The notes under the pieces were generated by a model. The model was not told the DNA's origin. It searched no databases and worked only from the letters and a program-made list of their open reading frames with translations. Both the position numbers and the translations under genes were made by a program. A stretch of DNA of 64,000 bases, taken from NCBI GenBank assembly GCA_027023405.1, contig JALVVN010000038.1, positions 83,333-147,332 of the forward strand, written 5' to 3'. Shown here one piece after another: positions 1 through 9,797 of this stretch. Each line of letters opens with the position of its first letter. Within the stretch, counting starts at the first letter, position 1. Origin of the DNA: Campylobacterales bacterium (GTDB lineage Bacteria; Campylobacterota; Campylobacteria; Campylobacterales; QNZT01).

Positions 1-1074
1 AAAGGTGTAATGCAAGAGATTGAAGCGGGTGTTGTCTATGGTGATGATATGCAAAAACTCTTTGCTATCGCAAAAGAGCAGCAGTTTGCCATCCCCGCAG
101 TAAATGTCGTGGGAACAAACTCTGTTAATGCTGCTTTAGAAACGGCAAAAGAGGTTAATTCTCCTATCATCATCCAGTTTTCTAACGGTGGTGCTTCGTT
201 TTATGCGGGTAAGGGATTGCATAATGAAGGTGAGCAAGCGGCCATTTTAGGTGCTATCTCCGGTGCTCAACATGTACACAATTTGGCAAAGGCATATGGT
301 GTTCCGGTAATACTTCATACTGATCATGCGGCCAAAAAATTGCTACCGTGGATTGATGGACTTTTGGATGCGGGTGAAGCACACTATGAGCAGTATGGAC
401 GACCGCTTTTTAGTTCTCATATGCTTGATCTCTCTGAAGAGAGTTTGGAGGAGAATTTAAGCATTTGTGCGCGCTATTTGGAGCGTATGAGTCGTATCGG
501 TATGACGCTGGAGATTGAGCTCGGTATTACCGGCGGTGAAGAGGATGGTGTCGATAACACCGGTGTCGACAATAGTCTGCTCTACACCCAACCCGAAGAG
601 GTCAATGAAGCGTATGAGCGACTCAAAGCGGTGAGTGATCGTTTTACGATTGCGGCATCCTTCGGAAATGTGCATGGAGTTTATAAGCCGGGTAATGTGA
701 AGCTTGAGCCGAAAATCTTGGATAATTCTCAAAAGTATATTCAAGAGAAGCACGGTACAGATGAGAAGCCTGTCGATTTTGTCTTTCACGGCGGGAGCGG
801 TAGTTCACTCGAAGAGATTCGTGAAGCGATTAGCTATGGTGTGATTAAGATGAATATCGATACCGATACACAATGGGCCTTTTGGGACGGTGTGCGTCGA
901 TATGAGGCGAAAAACCGTGACTATCTCCAATCTCAAATCGGTAACCCAGATGGTGAAGACAAACCTAACAAAGGTTACTATGATCCGAGAAAATGGCTTC
1001 GAGAGGGAGAAAAATCGATGGTAGAGAGACTCAAACAAGCCTATAGTGATCTAAACTGTATTGATCGAAATTAA
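1..1074 (+). CDS. fba: Class II fructose-bisphosphate aldolase (5' end probably just outside the window)
   Basis: Protein has PAVNVVGTNSVNAALETA, LHTDHAAK, FHGGSGSS and MNIDTDTQWA motifs. The frame is open to base 1 (KGVMQEIEAGVV), so the ATG at 10 is probably internal. Confidence 0.93.
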   Translation, partial: KGVMQEIEAGVVYGDDMQKLFAIAKEQQFAIPAVNVVGTNSVNAALETAKEVNSPIIIQFSNGGASFYAGKGLHNEGEQAAILGAISGAQHVHNLAKAYGVPVILHTDHAAKKLLPWIDGLLDAGEAHYEQYGRPLFSSHMLDLSEESLEENLSICARYLERMSRIGMTLEIELGITGGEEDGVDNTGVDNSLLYTQPEEVNEAYERLKAVSDRFTIAASFGNVHGVYKPGNVKLEPKILDNSQKYIQEKHGTDEKPVDFVFHGGSGSSLEEIREAISYGVIKMNIDTDTQWAFWDGVRRYEAKNRDYLQSQIGNPDGEDKPNKGYYDPRKWLREGEKSMVERLKQAYSDLNCIDRN

Positions 1075-1921
1075 CCCCTCACCGATTCAAACGATCCGCT
1101 TTCGAGGAAGATCGTTTTGGATCAAACGGGATGATTTGCTTCATCCTATTCTCAACGGTAATAAAGCAAGAAAATTTCATACACTGTTACATACTCCTTC
1201 ACACCTCTATCGTCGTATTATCTCTCACGGTTCGATTCAATCTAACGCACTCTATGCACTCTCCTATTTAACGAAGCAAAAGGGATGGCACTTTGACTAC
1301 TATGTTAAAACAATCCCCAAATTTCTCAAATGTAATCCGCACGGAAACTATCTCTATGCACTCAGAAACGGTGCGAGGATCATTGAAAATCAATCGCTAC
1401 CCGAAGTGCTACAAGAGGGGGACTGTTTTGTGCCGGAAGGGGGTGCGATGAAGGCATCGGAGGAGGGGATTGCACAGTTAGCACAAGAGATCAAGGATCA
1501 GATGGGAGAGGAGAATCCGATCATCTTTTTGCCTTCCGGTACCGGAACGACCGCCTACTACTTGCAAAAGCATCTGCCCTATGAAGTGGTGACGACACCG
1601 CTTGTGGGAGATGAAGCCTATCTGCTGGAGCAGTTTCGGGCACTAGAGGGTAAGAAGAGGCTTCCGACGATTTTAGAGAGTCAAAAAAAGTACTATTTTG
1701 GCAAGCTTTATAGAGAATTTGTTGAAATTTGGGTAGAATTAAGACAAACAACAAAACTTACATTTGATCTGCTTTACGATCCCAAGGGGTGGTTGGTATT
1801 GACGGCGCATCTTCCTCGCTTTGAGGGTCGCTCCATTCTCTATCTCCATCAGGGTGGTTTAAGTGGGAATGAGAGTTTGTTAAAACGATACAAAAGAGAG
1901 TTTGATGAAGATTTTATATAG
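1061..1921 (+). CDS. PLP-dependent ACC deaminase / D-cysteine desulfhydrase family protein
   Basis: WIKRDDLLHPILNGNKARKF (PLP lysine region), HGSIQSNALYALSYL, LPSGTGTTAYYL. Overlaps the fba 3' end. Confidence 0.8.
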   Translation: MIEINPSPIQTIRFRGRSFWIKRDDLLHPILNGNKARKFHTLLHTPSHLYRRIISHGSIQSNALYALSYLTKQKGWHFDYYVKTIPKFLKCNPHGNYLYALRNGARIIENQSLPEVLQEGDCFVPEGGAMKASEEGIAQLAQEIKDQMGEENPIIFLPSGTGTTAYYLQKHLPYEVVTTPLVGDEAYLLEQFRALEGKKRLPTILESQKKYYFGKLYREFVEIWVELRQTTKLTFDLLYDPKGWLVLTAHLPRFEGRSILYLHQGGLSGNESLLKRYKREFDEDFI

Positions 1922-3194
1922 CAATCAAGAGGGATTTTCAGAAGCGTTTGAAGCACTTCTGGGGCGTGGAAAGATGGATATTGAGCGGGTAACGACGATC
2001 GCTTCAGATATTATCGGGGCGGTGAAAGAGGAGGGTGATCGTGCGGTTGTACGGGACATTGAACGCTTTGATAAGTGGGAGGTGAAGGAACATTTTCGTA
2101 TCGACGGTGATGAGATGAAGCAAGCCTATGAAGCGTTGGATGATGCGCTCCGATCGGCACTTCAACTGGCTTATGATCGCATCCGTGCCTATCATGAAAA
2201 GCAACTTCCCAAATCGTGGATTGATTTTGAATCCAGCGGTGCAATGTTGGGACAGAAGATCACGCCGGTGGATCGGGCAGGGCTCTACATTCCCGGAGGT
2301 AAGGCAGCCTATCCGAGTTCACTCTTGATGAATGCTATTCCTGCGATTGTGGCAGGTGTGGAGGAGATTGTGGTTTGTACCCCCACACCGGAGGGGGAGA
2401 TCAATCATCTGCTTCTTGCGGCGATGCATCTGTGTGGTATCAAAGAGGCGTATCGGGTTGGCGGTGCGACGGCAATCGCCATGATGGCACACGGGACTGA
2501 GAGTGTCAAAAAGGTGGATGTGATCACGGGACCTGGGAATATCTTTGTCGCAACGGCAAAAAAACTTCTCTTTGGAGAGGTCAATATCGATATGATAGCA
2601 GGTCCGAGTGAGATTGGGATTATTGCCGATGATCGTGCAAGAAGTGACTATCTGAGCATCGATATGCTCTCACAGGCGGAACATGATGAGATGGCGAGTT
2701 CGCTTTTGATTACCACTTCAGAGCATGTTGCGACTGAGACCTTGGCACAAATTGAATCTGATCTCAAGCGCCTACCAAGAGAGGAAATTGCCAGAGCCTC
2801 GATTGAAAATCGAGGAGCGATTATTGTGGTGAAGGATTTGGATGAAGCGGTAGCGTTAATGAATCGTATCGCACCGGAGCACTTGGAGTTGATGATTGCC
2901 AACCCCTTTGACCTTCTGCCTAAGATCAAACATGCAGGAGCGATCTTTATGGGTGATTACACGCCTGAGGCGATCGGGGATTATATTGCTGGTCCCAATC
3001 ACACGCTTCCGACAGGTGGAAGTGCCAAATTTTACTCACCGCTTGGGGTTGAAAACTTCTTGAAGCGATCCTCGCTGATTAGTATGAGTGAAACGAGTTT
3101 GGATGAGATTGGCGAAGCGTGTGCGCTTTTGGCGAATGTGGAAGGATTGGATGCCCATCGAAAATCGGTCGAGATTCGTCTCAAAAAGGATTAG
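1902..3194 (+). CDS. hisD: Histidinol dehydrogenase
   Basis: YIPGGKAAYPSSLLMNAIPA, GPGNIFVATAKK, AGPSEIGIIAD, LSQAEHDEMA, GPNHTLPTGGSAKFYSPLGVENFLKRSS. Confidence 0.97.
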   Translation: MMKILYSNQEGFSEAFEALLGRGKMDIERVTTIASDIIGAVKEEGDRAVVRDIERFDKWEVKEHFRIDGDEMKQAYEALDDALRSALQLAYDRIRAYHEKQLPKSWIDFESSGAMLGQKITPVDRAGLYIPGGKAAYPSSLLMNAIPAIVAGVEEIVVCTPTPEGEINHLLLAAMHLCGIKEAYRVGGATAIAMMAHGTESVKKVDVITGPGNIFVATAKKLLFGEVNIDMIAGPSEIGIIADDRARSDYLSIDMLSQAEHDEMASSLLITTSEHVATETLAQIESDLKRLPREEIARASIENRGAIIVVKDLDEAVALMNRIAPEHLELMIANPFDLLPKIKHAGAIFMGDYTPEAIGDYIAGPNHTLPTGGSAKFYSPLGVENFLKRSSLISMSETSLDEIGEACALLANVEGLDAHRKSVEIRLKKD

Positions 3195-3196
3195 CC

Positions 3197-4381
3197 ATGC
3201 GAAAAATGTACCCTCTGACCCTTCTCTTTTTTCTCCTGCTCTTAGGTGGAGTCTGGGGGTGTGGAAATAGCAATCACCATACAGCAACATGTGATTTGCA
3301 CTATCGGAAACAGTTTGTGTATGCATTTTTAAAGGATGGTTACTATTGGGCGGATGAAGTACCTAGAGGGATCGATGTGAGTCGTTTTGATGATGAGAGT
3401 GATCTTTTGGAACATCTAAAAAATCCAAAGGATCGCTTCTCCTTTATTATCAAAAAAAATGTGTATGATGATCTGTTTGTCTCCGATACAGCACAGGATT
3501 TTGGCTATATGAACTATCCTTTGGAGGATTCGAATCGTTCAGTCGTTCTCTTTGTTTATCCCAACTCTCCTGCTGATCGTGCAGGTATCAAACGCTCTGA
3601 TTTATTGACACCGATTGCCTATTTGGATCACAATAAAAGTGTGCTATTTGATGTTCTCTCGAATGATGGAAGCCAAAGAGAGGTGACGCTTCGTAGTGGC
3701 TCATATGTCAAAAAAGAGGTGGCAAATGCGAAAATTTTTGATCAGAATGGAACAAAAATCGGTTATTTTGTCCTCAATTCCTTTATTGGACAGCATATCA
3801 ATGATAGCTTGGATCAACTTTTTGGTGAATTTAAACGCAATGGTGTTTCGGAATTAATTGTTGATCTTCGCTATAACGGCGGTGGAAATCTCGATATCGC
3901 CAAACATCTTGCGACACTGATAGGCGGTGAGCATGTCTATGGACATGTCTTTGAGTATTTTCGGTTTAATCAAAAATATAGCAACCAAAATGAGACAAGT
4001 TATTTTGAAAAGCCGTCACAAACCCCCAATGCTTTAAATCTTGATAGAGTCATCTTTATTACGACAAACAATACTGCTTCTGCGAGCGAGTCGGTCATCA
4101 GTACACTGCGCGCGCAGGAGAATCATATAGATGTGGTGACTGTGGGTGATCGCACCTATGGGAAGCCTTACAGTATGTATCCTGTTCCCTATTGTGATTA
4201 TGTTTTTTTTCCTATTATGATGAAAAACTTCAATAGTGATTTTGCAGAAGATTATGATGAAGGATTTACACCCACTTGTAAAGCGCCGGATGATGCGCGT
4301 TATGATTTTGCCGATAGCCGTGAACGATCACTCAATGAATCACTCTACTACCTCTCTCACGGTCACTGTTCATCCAAATGA
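3197..4381 (+). CDS. S41 family peptidase-like lipoprotein with PDZ-like region
   Basis: Signal peptide with lipobox-like GGVWGCGN; DLRYNGGGN, NTASASESVIS (putative Ser) and GDRTYGKP (putative Lys). The ATG at 3197 gives a proper signal peptide; the longer track ORF (3119) does not. Confidence 0.8.
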   Translation: MRKMYPLTLLFFLLLLGGVWGCGNSNHHTATCDLHYRKQFVYAFLKDGYYWADEVPRGIDVSRFDDESDLLEHLKNPKDRFSFIIKKNVYDDLFVSDTAQDFGYMNYPLEDSNRSVVLFVYPNSPADRAGIKRSDLLTPIAYLDHNKSVLFDVLSNDGSQREVTLRSGSYVKKEVANAKIFDQNGTKIGYFVLNSFIGQHINDSLDQLFGEFKRNGVSELIVDLRYNGGGNLDIAKHLATLIGGEHVYGHVFEYFRFNQKYSNQNETSYFEKPSQTPNALNLDRVIFITTNNTASASESVISTLRAQENHIDVVTVGDRTYGKPYSMYPVPYCDYVFFPIMMKNFNSDFAEDYDEGFTPTCKAPDDARYDFADSRERSLNESLYYLSHGHCSSK

Positions 4382-5781
4382 AAAATATACTTGTCATTGC
4401 CAAAGGCAATAGTGCGAAAGCATTTTTAGAGAAGATAAAACAGATTGATCTCTCTAAAAAACGCTTCTATATCCTCTATTATGATGAAGCATTGGGAGAG
4501 GAGTATTTACATGAAAATTTTCTACTTTACAAATTTGATCCCACTTCTAAAGTGAAGTTACATGCATTGTTAGAGACGCACAATTTTCGTCAAGTCTATA
4601 TTATTCTTTCAAATAAAACAGATACACAAGCGACATATGAAAATATTCGTCTTTTTAGTAAAGAGTTGGAGATTGTACTCAATGACAGATGGCAACTTGC
4701 TTTGGAAGATCCGGCATTAACCTGCTTGGAGCCCGATGAAATTCTTGCTAATATGCTGGCGAATCATCTTCCTGATATGCCGTTATATGCCCATAATATC
4801 GGTTTGGGAGAGGGGGAGTTGGTTGAGATTAAAATACCTTTTGGAAGCCCTTTTAGTTATCGTTATGTTACGAATATTGAGCAGAAACGGTGGCGAATCG
4901 TGGCACTTTATCGTCACCATAAATTGATATTGCCAAGCTATAATACAACGCTTGAACCCAATGATTCCATTATTGTTGTGGGAAATCCTAATGTTCTCAA
5001 GAGTGTCTATAAGAGTATCTATAGAGAATTTGGTCAATTTCCTATTCCTTTTGGTGAAAATATCTATCTTCCTATTGATATGGCAGAAATGGAACCGCAG
5101 GCAATCGAGAAGTTATTGAATGATGCGATGCTTTTTCACTCACATCTTAATTCACATCAATTGATCTTTCGGGTTATTAATCCAAGTGTTGGTCCACTGC
5201 TTGATAAGTTGAGATCATATAATAAAGGGAGTATGCAGGTAGAGATCGACTTTTATCATCATCACATAAGTGAAGTGATAAAAGAGGATATTGCACATTT
5301 ACAAGTTGGATTTCTTATTACAGATGAATCATTTTTTATGAACCATATTGAAGCATTACATGCACTACATACCCCTATTCTCAAAGTTGGAAGAGGGAGT
5401 TTTTATCAGATTAAGGAGGCAGCGATTTTAAGTAGTGAGAGTCAAAAGATTGAGAAGATTAGTTCCACTATATTTGACCTCTCATCCCAACTAAAACTTG
5501 GTATTTCTATCTATGCATTTGAGAATGAGGATAGTGAGTTTGACAAAGTGGTTGAACATTTTAAAAATCTTTCGAAGCTTTTTGAAGAGAAGGTAGAGGT
5601 GATCAAAAGTCGTCGAAATCCACTCAGGGAGTTGAGTGACAGAGAAGATTTGTTGCAGTTTATCCCCTTTGATCATCACATTAAACGCAAAAATTTTTTT
5701 ACTTTATTTAGTAGAAATGTCAATAGACTCTATTTTAAACTCTCAAACAACTATCAACTTTTTCTCCCTTCAGATGAATAA
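4378..5781 (+). CDS. TrkA-like (RCK-type) potassium/regulatory protein
   Basis: TrkA-C-like segment (LVEIKIPFGSPFSYRYV...HHKLILPSYNTTLEPNDSIIVVGNPNVLK). Located next to aroB-mscS as I recall in other Campylobacterota. Confidence 0.6.
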   Translation: MKNILVIAKGNSAKAFLEKIKQIDLSKKRFYILYYDEALGEEYLHENFLLYKFDPTSKVKLHALLETHNFRQVYIILSNKTDTQATYENIRLFSKELEIVLNDRWQLALEDPALTCLEPDEILANMLANHLPDMPLYAHNIGLGEGELVEIKIPFGSPFSYRYVTNIEQKRWRIVALYRHHKLILPSYNTTLEPNDSIIVVGNPNVLKSVYKSIYREFGQFPIPFGENIYLPIDMAEMEPQAIEKLLNDAMLFHSHLNSHQLIFRVINPSVGPLLDKLRSYNKGSMQVEIDFYHHHISEVIKEDIAHLQVGFLITDESFFMNHIEALHALHTPILKVGRGSFYQIKEAAILSSESQKIEKISSTIFDLSSQLKLGISIYAFENEDSEFDKVVEHFKNLSKLFEEKVEVIKSRRNPLRELSDREDLLQFIPFDHHIKRKNFFTLFSRNVNRLYFKLSNNYQLFLPSDE

Positions 5782-5794
5782 AAACTTTTTTGAG

Positions 5795-5800
5795 TATAAT
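5795..5800 (+). promoter_or_regulatory. Putative -10 box (TATAAT) upstream of aroB
   Basis: TTGAGTATAAT 32 bp before the aroB ATG; no clear -35. Confidence 0.45.
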
Positions 5801-5831
5801 CTATCTTAATAAGAAAAAAATAAGGAAAGTC

Positions 5832-6878
5832 ATGAATGTAGAGATTGTGTTTAGCCCTAAGAAGAGTCAAGACTACACGATTTTTATCGATTCAGATTTT
5901 CAGATTAGATTAGATGGACGGGTTGCTATTGTCACTAATCCCAAGGTTGCGGGCTTGCATCTTCAAGCGCTTCTTTCTCATCTTGTAGCTGATGAGATTT
6001 TTATTATTACACTGCCTGACGGGGAAGCATATAAAAATCAACAGAGTATTGATCTCATTCATGAAAACCTTTTTAACCATCGGTTTAATCGAAAATCGAC
6101 GCTCATTGCACTAGGTGGCGGGGTGATCGGTGATATGTGCGGATACGCCGCTGCGACCTATCAGCGGGGGATCGATTTTATCCAAATCCCTACGACTCTA
6201 TTGGCTCAGGTGGATGCAAGTGTCGGGGGGAAAACAGGCATCAACAATCGTTTTGGAAAGAATCTTATCGGTGCTTTTCATCAGCCTAAGGCGGTCTATA
6301 TTCAGACCGCATTTCTCGAAACACTCCCAAGTCGGGAGTTTGCCGCGGGAGTAGCTGAGATCATCAAAATGGCGGTGATGTTTGATCGCGATTTTTTTGA
6401 ATGGTTGCAATGCCACGATTTACATGAGGATGAACATCTTCGTTATGCAATTAAGCGATCAGTGGAGATCAAGGCGGAAGTTGTTGCACAGGATGAGAAA
6501 GAGCAGGGTGTTCGTGCGGTGCTCAACTATGGACACACTTTTGGACATGTGATTGAGAATGAGACGGGCTATTCTCAATATTTACACGGGGAAGCGGTTG
6601 CAATCGGTATGGTGATGGCAAATATGCTTGCGCAAAGTTTAGCAGATATGCGTCAAGAGGAGGCAGATGCAATTTTGAAACTGTTGCAAAGATATGACTT
6701 GCCCACCTCCTATGAGATTGATTCAGTGGAGCAGTTTTATCAAGCTTTTTTTCATGATAAAAAGGCATCAGATCATGCGATTGCTTTCATTTTACCCAAA
6801 GGGATTGGAGCGTATCAAATACGACAGGATATTTCAAAAGATCAGTTGCTAAGTGTGTTGAGAGAGATGGAGGCATAA
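5832..6878 (+). CDS. aroB: 3-dehydroquinate synthase
   Basis: GGGVIGDMCGYAAATYQRGIDFIQIPTTLLAQVDASVGGKTGIN, NYGHTFGHVIE, LHGEAVAIGM. Start ATG 5832 with AAGGAAAG upstream. Confidence 0.97.
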   Translation: MNVEIVFSPKKSQDYTIFIDSDFQIRLDGRVAIVTNPKVAGLHLQALLSHLVADEIFIITLPDGEAYKNQQSIDLIHENLFNHRFNRKSTLIALGGGVIGDMCGYAAATYQRGIDFIQIPTTLLAQVDASVGGKTGINNRFGKNLIGAFHQPKAVYIQTAFLETLPSREFAAGVAEIIKMAVMFDRDFFEWLQCHDLHEDEHLRYAIKRSVEIKAEVVAQDEKEQGVRAVLNYGHTFGHVIENETGYSQYLHGEAVAIGMVMANMLAQSLADMRQEEADAILKLLQRYDLPTSYEIDSVEQFYQAFFHDKKASDHAIAFILPKGIGAYQIRQDISKDQLLSVLREMEA

Positions 6879-6880
6879 GC

Positions 6881-8575
6881 GTGAGTCTATCTACTGCATT
6901 ATTTCATATGATTTGGGTTTTTGTACTGTTCGCACTGTCACTGCATGCGGATGATGCAAATCGTTCACTCCCGGTCAGTGCACCCATACAAGAACAGAAC
7001 CAAACAAAAAGCGTTGAGACTCTACAGCCTCCTAAAAAAAACCAAAATCTTCAAGAGACTCGGGCTCGAGTCAAAGAACTCAATGCGAAACTTGATCAAG
7101 TCAATGATTATTTGAACAAAGATGTAATGTATGCAAAGTATAACAACCATCAAACCTATCTTCAAGTAGAAAAAGAATTGTTGAAGACAATTCATTTGCT
7201 TCAAAAGGCAAAAATGCGTCGAGTACATGAAGAGATAGCTAAATTGGAACTTGAAAAGCGTGCACTCCAAAATCAAGTAAGTCTACTAGAAGATTTCAAG
7301 GAACCCCCTTTTATTTCATTGACCAAACCGAGTGACTTACCTAAAGCACCGGAAGTCACTTCACCCTTTCAACTTTTTAGTGCTTTTGCCTATATCAAAC
7401 AGTTAAAACTGGCGAAAGAGGAGTATAAAAAGGAGTTGGATAGACTACATACTCTTATCGGAAAATTGGAGGAGAAAGAGACTCTATTACTTGCACTGCA
7501 CAATATTTTTGGTAATAATAGTTATGAAAATATTATCAAGCAGATTAAATTGGAGAAAGAGTCTATCGAATCTGCCTATAATATTGCAAGTGCAACGAAT
7601 CAACTCTACAATAAAAAGGTAGATGATTCGATTCGCAATATGACCGATTTGATTAAGGAGCAGATTAAGAAACTGATCAATATGGGTGTGATTATTCTAC
7701 TCATCTTTTTGCTCTCCTTCCTCTTTAAATTTTTTGCCAAAAAGACCATTACTGACAATCAGCGCTACTATATGGCGCATAAGATTATCAACTTTACCAA
7801 TCTCTTTTTGGTCTCCTTGGTGTTGCTCTTCTACTTTTTGGAGAATGCTACCTATCTGGTGACTGTTTTGGGATTTGCCTCAGCGGGTATCGCGATTGCG
7901 ATGAAAGATCTCTTTATGAGTATGCTGGGGTGGTTTGTCATTGTCTTTGGCGGAAGTTTTCATGTCGGTGATCGAATTAAGGTCTATAAGGGTGGTAAAT
8001 CGTATGTGGGGGATATTGTTGATATCTCCTTTTTGCGCATGACTATTTTAGAGGATATCACGCTTACCACTTATGTGGAAAACCGCCGTTCGGGTAGGGT
8101 TGTCTTTATCCCAAACAACTATGTTTTTACTGAACTGCTTGCCAACTATACACACGGTAAGATTAAGACCGTTTGGGATGGGATCGATATCACGATTACC
8201 TTTGACTCTAACCACAAAAAGGCGGCGCATATCGTCAAAGAGATCGTTAAAAAATACTCCAAAGGATATACCGATATCTCACGCAAGCAACTCAACCTCC
8301 TGCGTAATCAATACAGTCTCAAAAATATCAATGTCGATCCGCGTATTTATACCTTTATTGAAAAGTACGGTGTGGTGATTAGTTGCTGGTATATGACAAA
8401 CTCTTATGCCGCACTGACCCTTCGATCAAATATCTCTGCACTGATTGTTGATGAGTTTAATAAGGAGGAGGATATTAAGATCGCTTACGATACACATGTG
8501 GTCAATATCAAACGAGACTATCCACTTAGAGAGCTACGCCAAGAAGAGGGGGCAGATGAAGAGAGTTTATCTTAA
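6881..8575 (+). CDS. MscS-family mechanosensitive ion channel with N-terminal coiled coil
   Basis: Signal peptide, long coiled coil, TM helices, MscS core GFASAGIAIAMKDLFMSMLGWFVIVFGGSFHVGDRIKV, FIPNNYVFTELLANYT. Confidence 0.9.
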   Translation: MSLSTALFHMIWVFVLFALSLHADDANRSLPVSAPIQEQNQTKSVETLQPPKKNQNLQETRARVKELNAKLDQVNDYLNKDVMYAKYNNHQTYLQVEKELLKTIHLLQKAKMRRVHEEIAKLELEKRALQNQVSLLEDFKEPPFISLTKPSDLPKAPEVTSPFQLFSAFAYIKQLKLAKEEYKKELDRLHTLIGKLEEKETLLLALHNIFGNNSYENIIKQIKLEKESIESAYNIASATNQLYNKKVDDSIRNMTDLIKEQIKKLINMGVIILLIFLLSFLFKFFAKKTITDNQRYYMAHKIINFTNLFLVSLVLLFYFLENATYLVTVLGFASAGIAIAMKDLFMSMLGWFVIVFGGSFHVGDRIKVYKGGKSYVGDIVDISFLRMTILEDITLTTYVENRRSGRVVFIPNNYVFTELLANYTHGKIKTVWDGIDITITFDSNHKKAAHIVKEIVKKYSKGYTDISRKQLNLLRNQYSLKNINVDPRIYTFIEKYGVVISCWYMTNSYAALTLRSNISALIVDEFNKEEDIKIAYDTHVVNIKRDYPLRELRQEEGADEESLS

Positions 8576-9797
8576 GACATTCGGGTGTCGAACCAATCTT
8601 TACGACTCCTCGTTGATGCTTCAAAATATCAAAGATTTTGAGATTGTTGAGTGTGAAGAGGAGGCGGATATTGTTGTGGTAAACTCCTGCACGGTGACCA
8701 ATGGAGCGGATAGTAGCGTAAGACACTATATACATCAACTCAATCGTCAGGGAAAACAGGTGATATTAGCCGGATGCGGTGCGATGAGTAAAGGAGAAGA
8801 ACTCCTACAAAGCGGGAAAATATTCGGTTATTTCGGTCACTCTGAAAAGAGCAAGATCAACCAACTTCTCAAAGAGGAAAAACCTTTCTCCGCAAGAGGT
8901 GATTTGGAGAGTATCGATACGCAAATTGTTACCGATTTTGCTTCTCACACCAAAGCCTTTGTCAAGATTCAAGAGGGGTGCGATTTTAACTGTGCCTACT
9001 GCATTATCCCATTTGTGCGTGGTCGTGCACGAAGTATGGATGAGGCAATGATCCTGGAGCAGGTGCGTACACTGGCACAAAACGGCTATGGGGAATTTGT
9101 CCTCAGCGGTACCAATCTCGGTAGTTACGGGAAAGATAGCGGTAGTTCGATGGCGAAACTGCTCAAACGACTCTCTGAGATCAAGGGAGTCAAGCGAATA
9201 CGACTCGGATCACTCGAGCCGGTACAGATCGATGCGGAGTTTCAGGAGATTTTGGGTGAGCCTTGGTTGGAGAAGCACCTGCATATTGCACTGCAACATA
9301 CCAGTGATGCGATGCTTCGTATCATGCGACGGCGGAATATCTTGCGGGATGATTTGGCGCTTTTTGAATTGATTAGTGAGAAAGGTTTTTCGCTTGGTAC
9401 CGACTTTATCGTGGGGCATCCGGGAGAGAGTGAATCGATTTGGCATGAGGCGCTGGAGAACTTCAAATCCTTTCCTATTACACATCTACACGCCTTTACT
9501 TACAGCAAACGAGACGGCACACATGCGGCGACGCTACCCGATACTGTAAGAGGGGATATTGCTAAGGAGCGCATGAAAATTTTAGAAGAGATTGTGGCAC
9601 AAAACAATTACCGCTTTCGCCAAAGCCGTACGGAACCGCATCTTGTACTTGTCGAGGAGCGAAAAGGGGAGTATCAGGTCGGGTATGATCAATTTTTCAA
9701 TAAAATGCAGATCCAAAGTGAGCTCAACCTAGAGAAAGAGTGGGTAGTTATTGAGAGATTTGAGGCACGATCGGAGGGGAATTTTGCAACGATCTAG
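8556..9797 (+). CDS. mtaB: MiaB/MtaB-like radical-SAM methylthiotransferase
   Basis: KTFGCRTNLYDS, VVNSCTVTNGAD, KIQEGCDFNCAYCIIPFVRGRARS (CxxxCxxC). Start ATG 8556, overlapping the upstream mscS-like gene. Confidence 0.9.
   Translation: MKRVYLKTFGCRTNLYDSSLMLQNIKDFEIVECEEEADIVVVNSCTVTNGADSSVRHYIHQLNRQGKQVILAGCGAMSKGEELLQSGKIFGYFGHSEKSKINQLLKEEKPFSARGDLESIDTQIVTDFASHTKAFVKIQEGCDFNCAYCIIPFVRGRARSMDEAMILEQVRTLAQNGYGEFVLSGTNLGSYGKDSGSSMAKLLKRLSEIKGVKRIRLGSLEPVQIDAEFQEILGEPWLEKHLHIALQHTSDAMLRIMRRRNILRDDLALFELISEKGFSLGTDFIVGHPGESESIWHEALENFKSFPITHLHAFTYSKRDGTHAATLPDTVRGDIAKERMKILEEIVAQNNYRFRQSRTEPHLVLVEERKGEYQVGYDQFFNKMQIQSELNLEKEWVVIERFEARSEGNFATI

Noticed and set aside
3119-3196. Upstream start of the S41 lipoprotein ORF
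   Set aside because: It runs into hisD and adds a non-signal N-terminus; ATG at 3197 gives a clean lipoprotein signal peptide.
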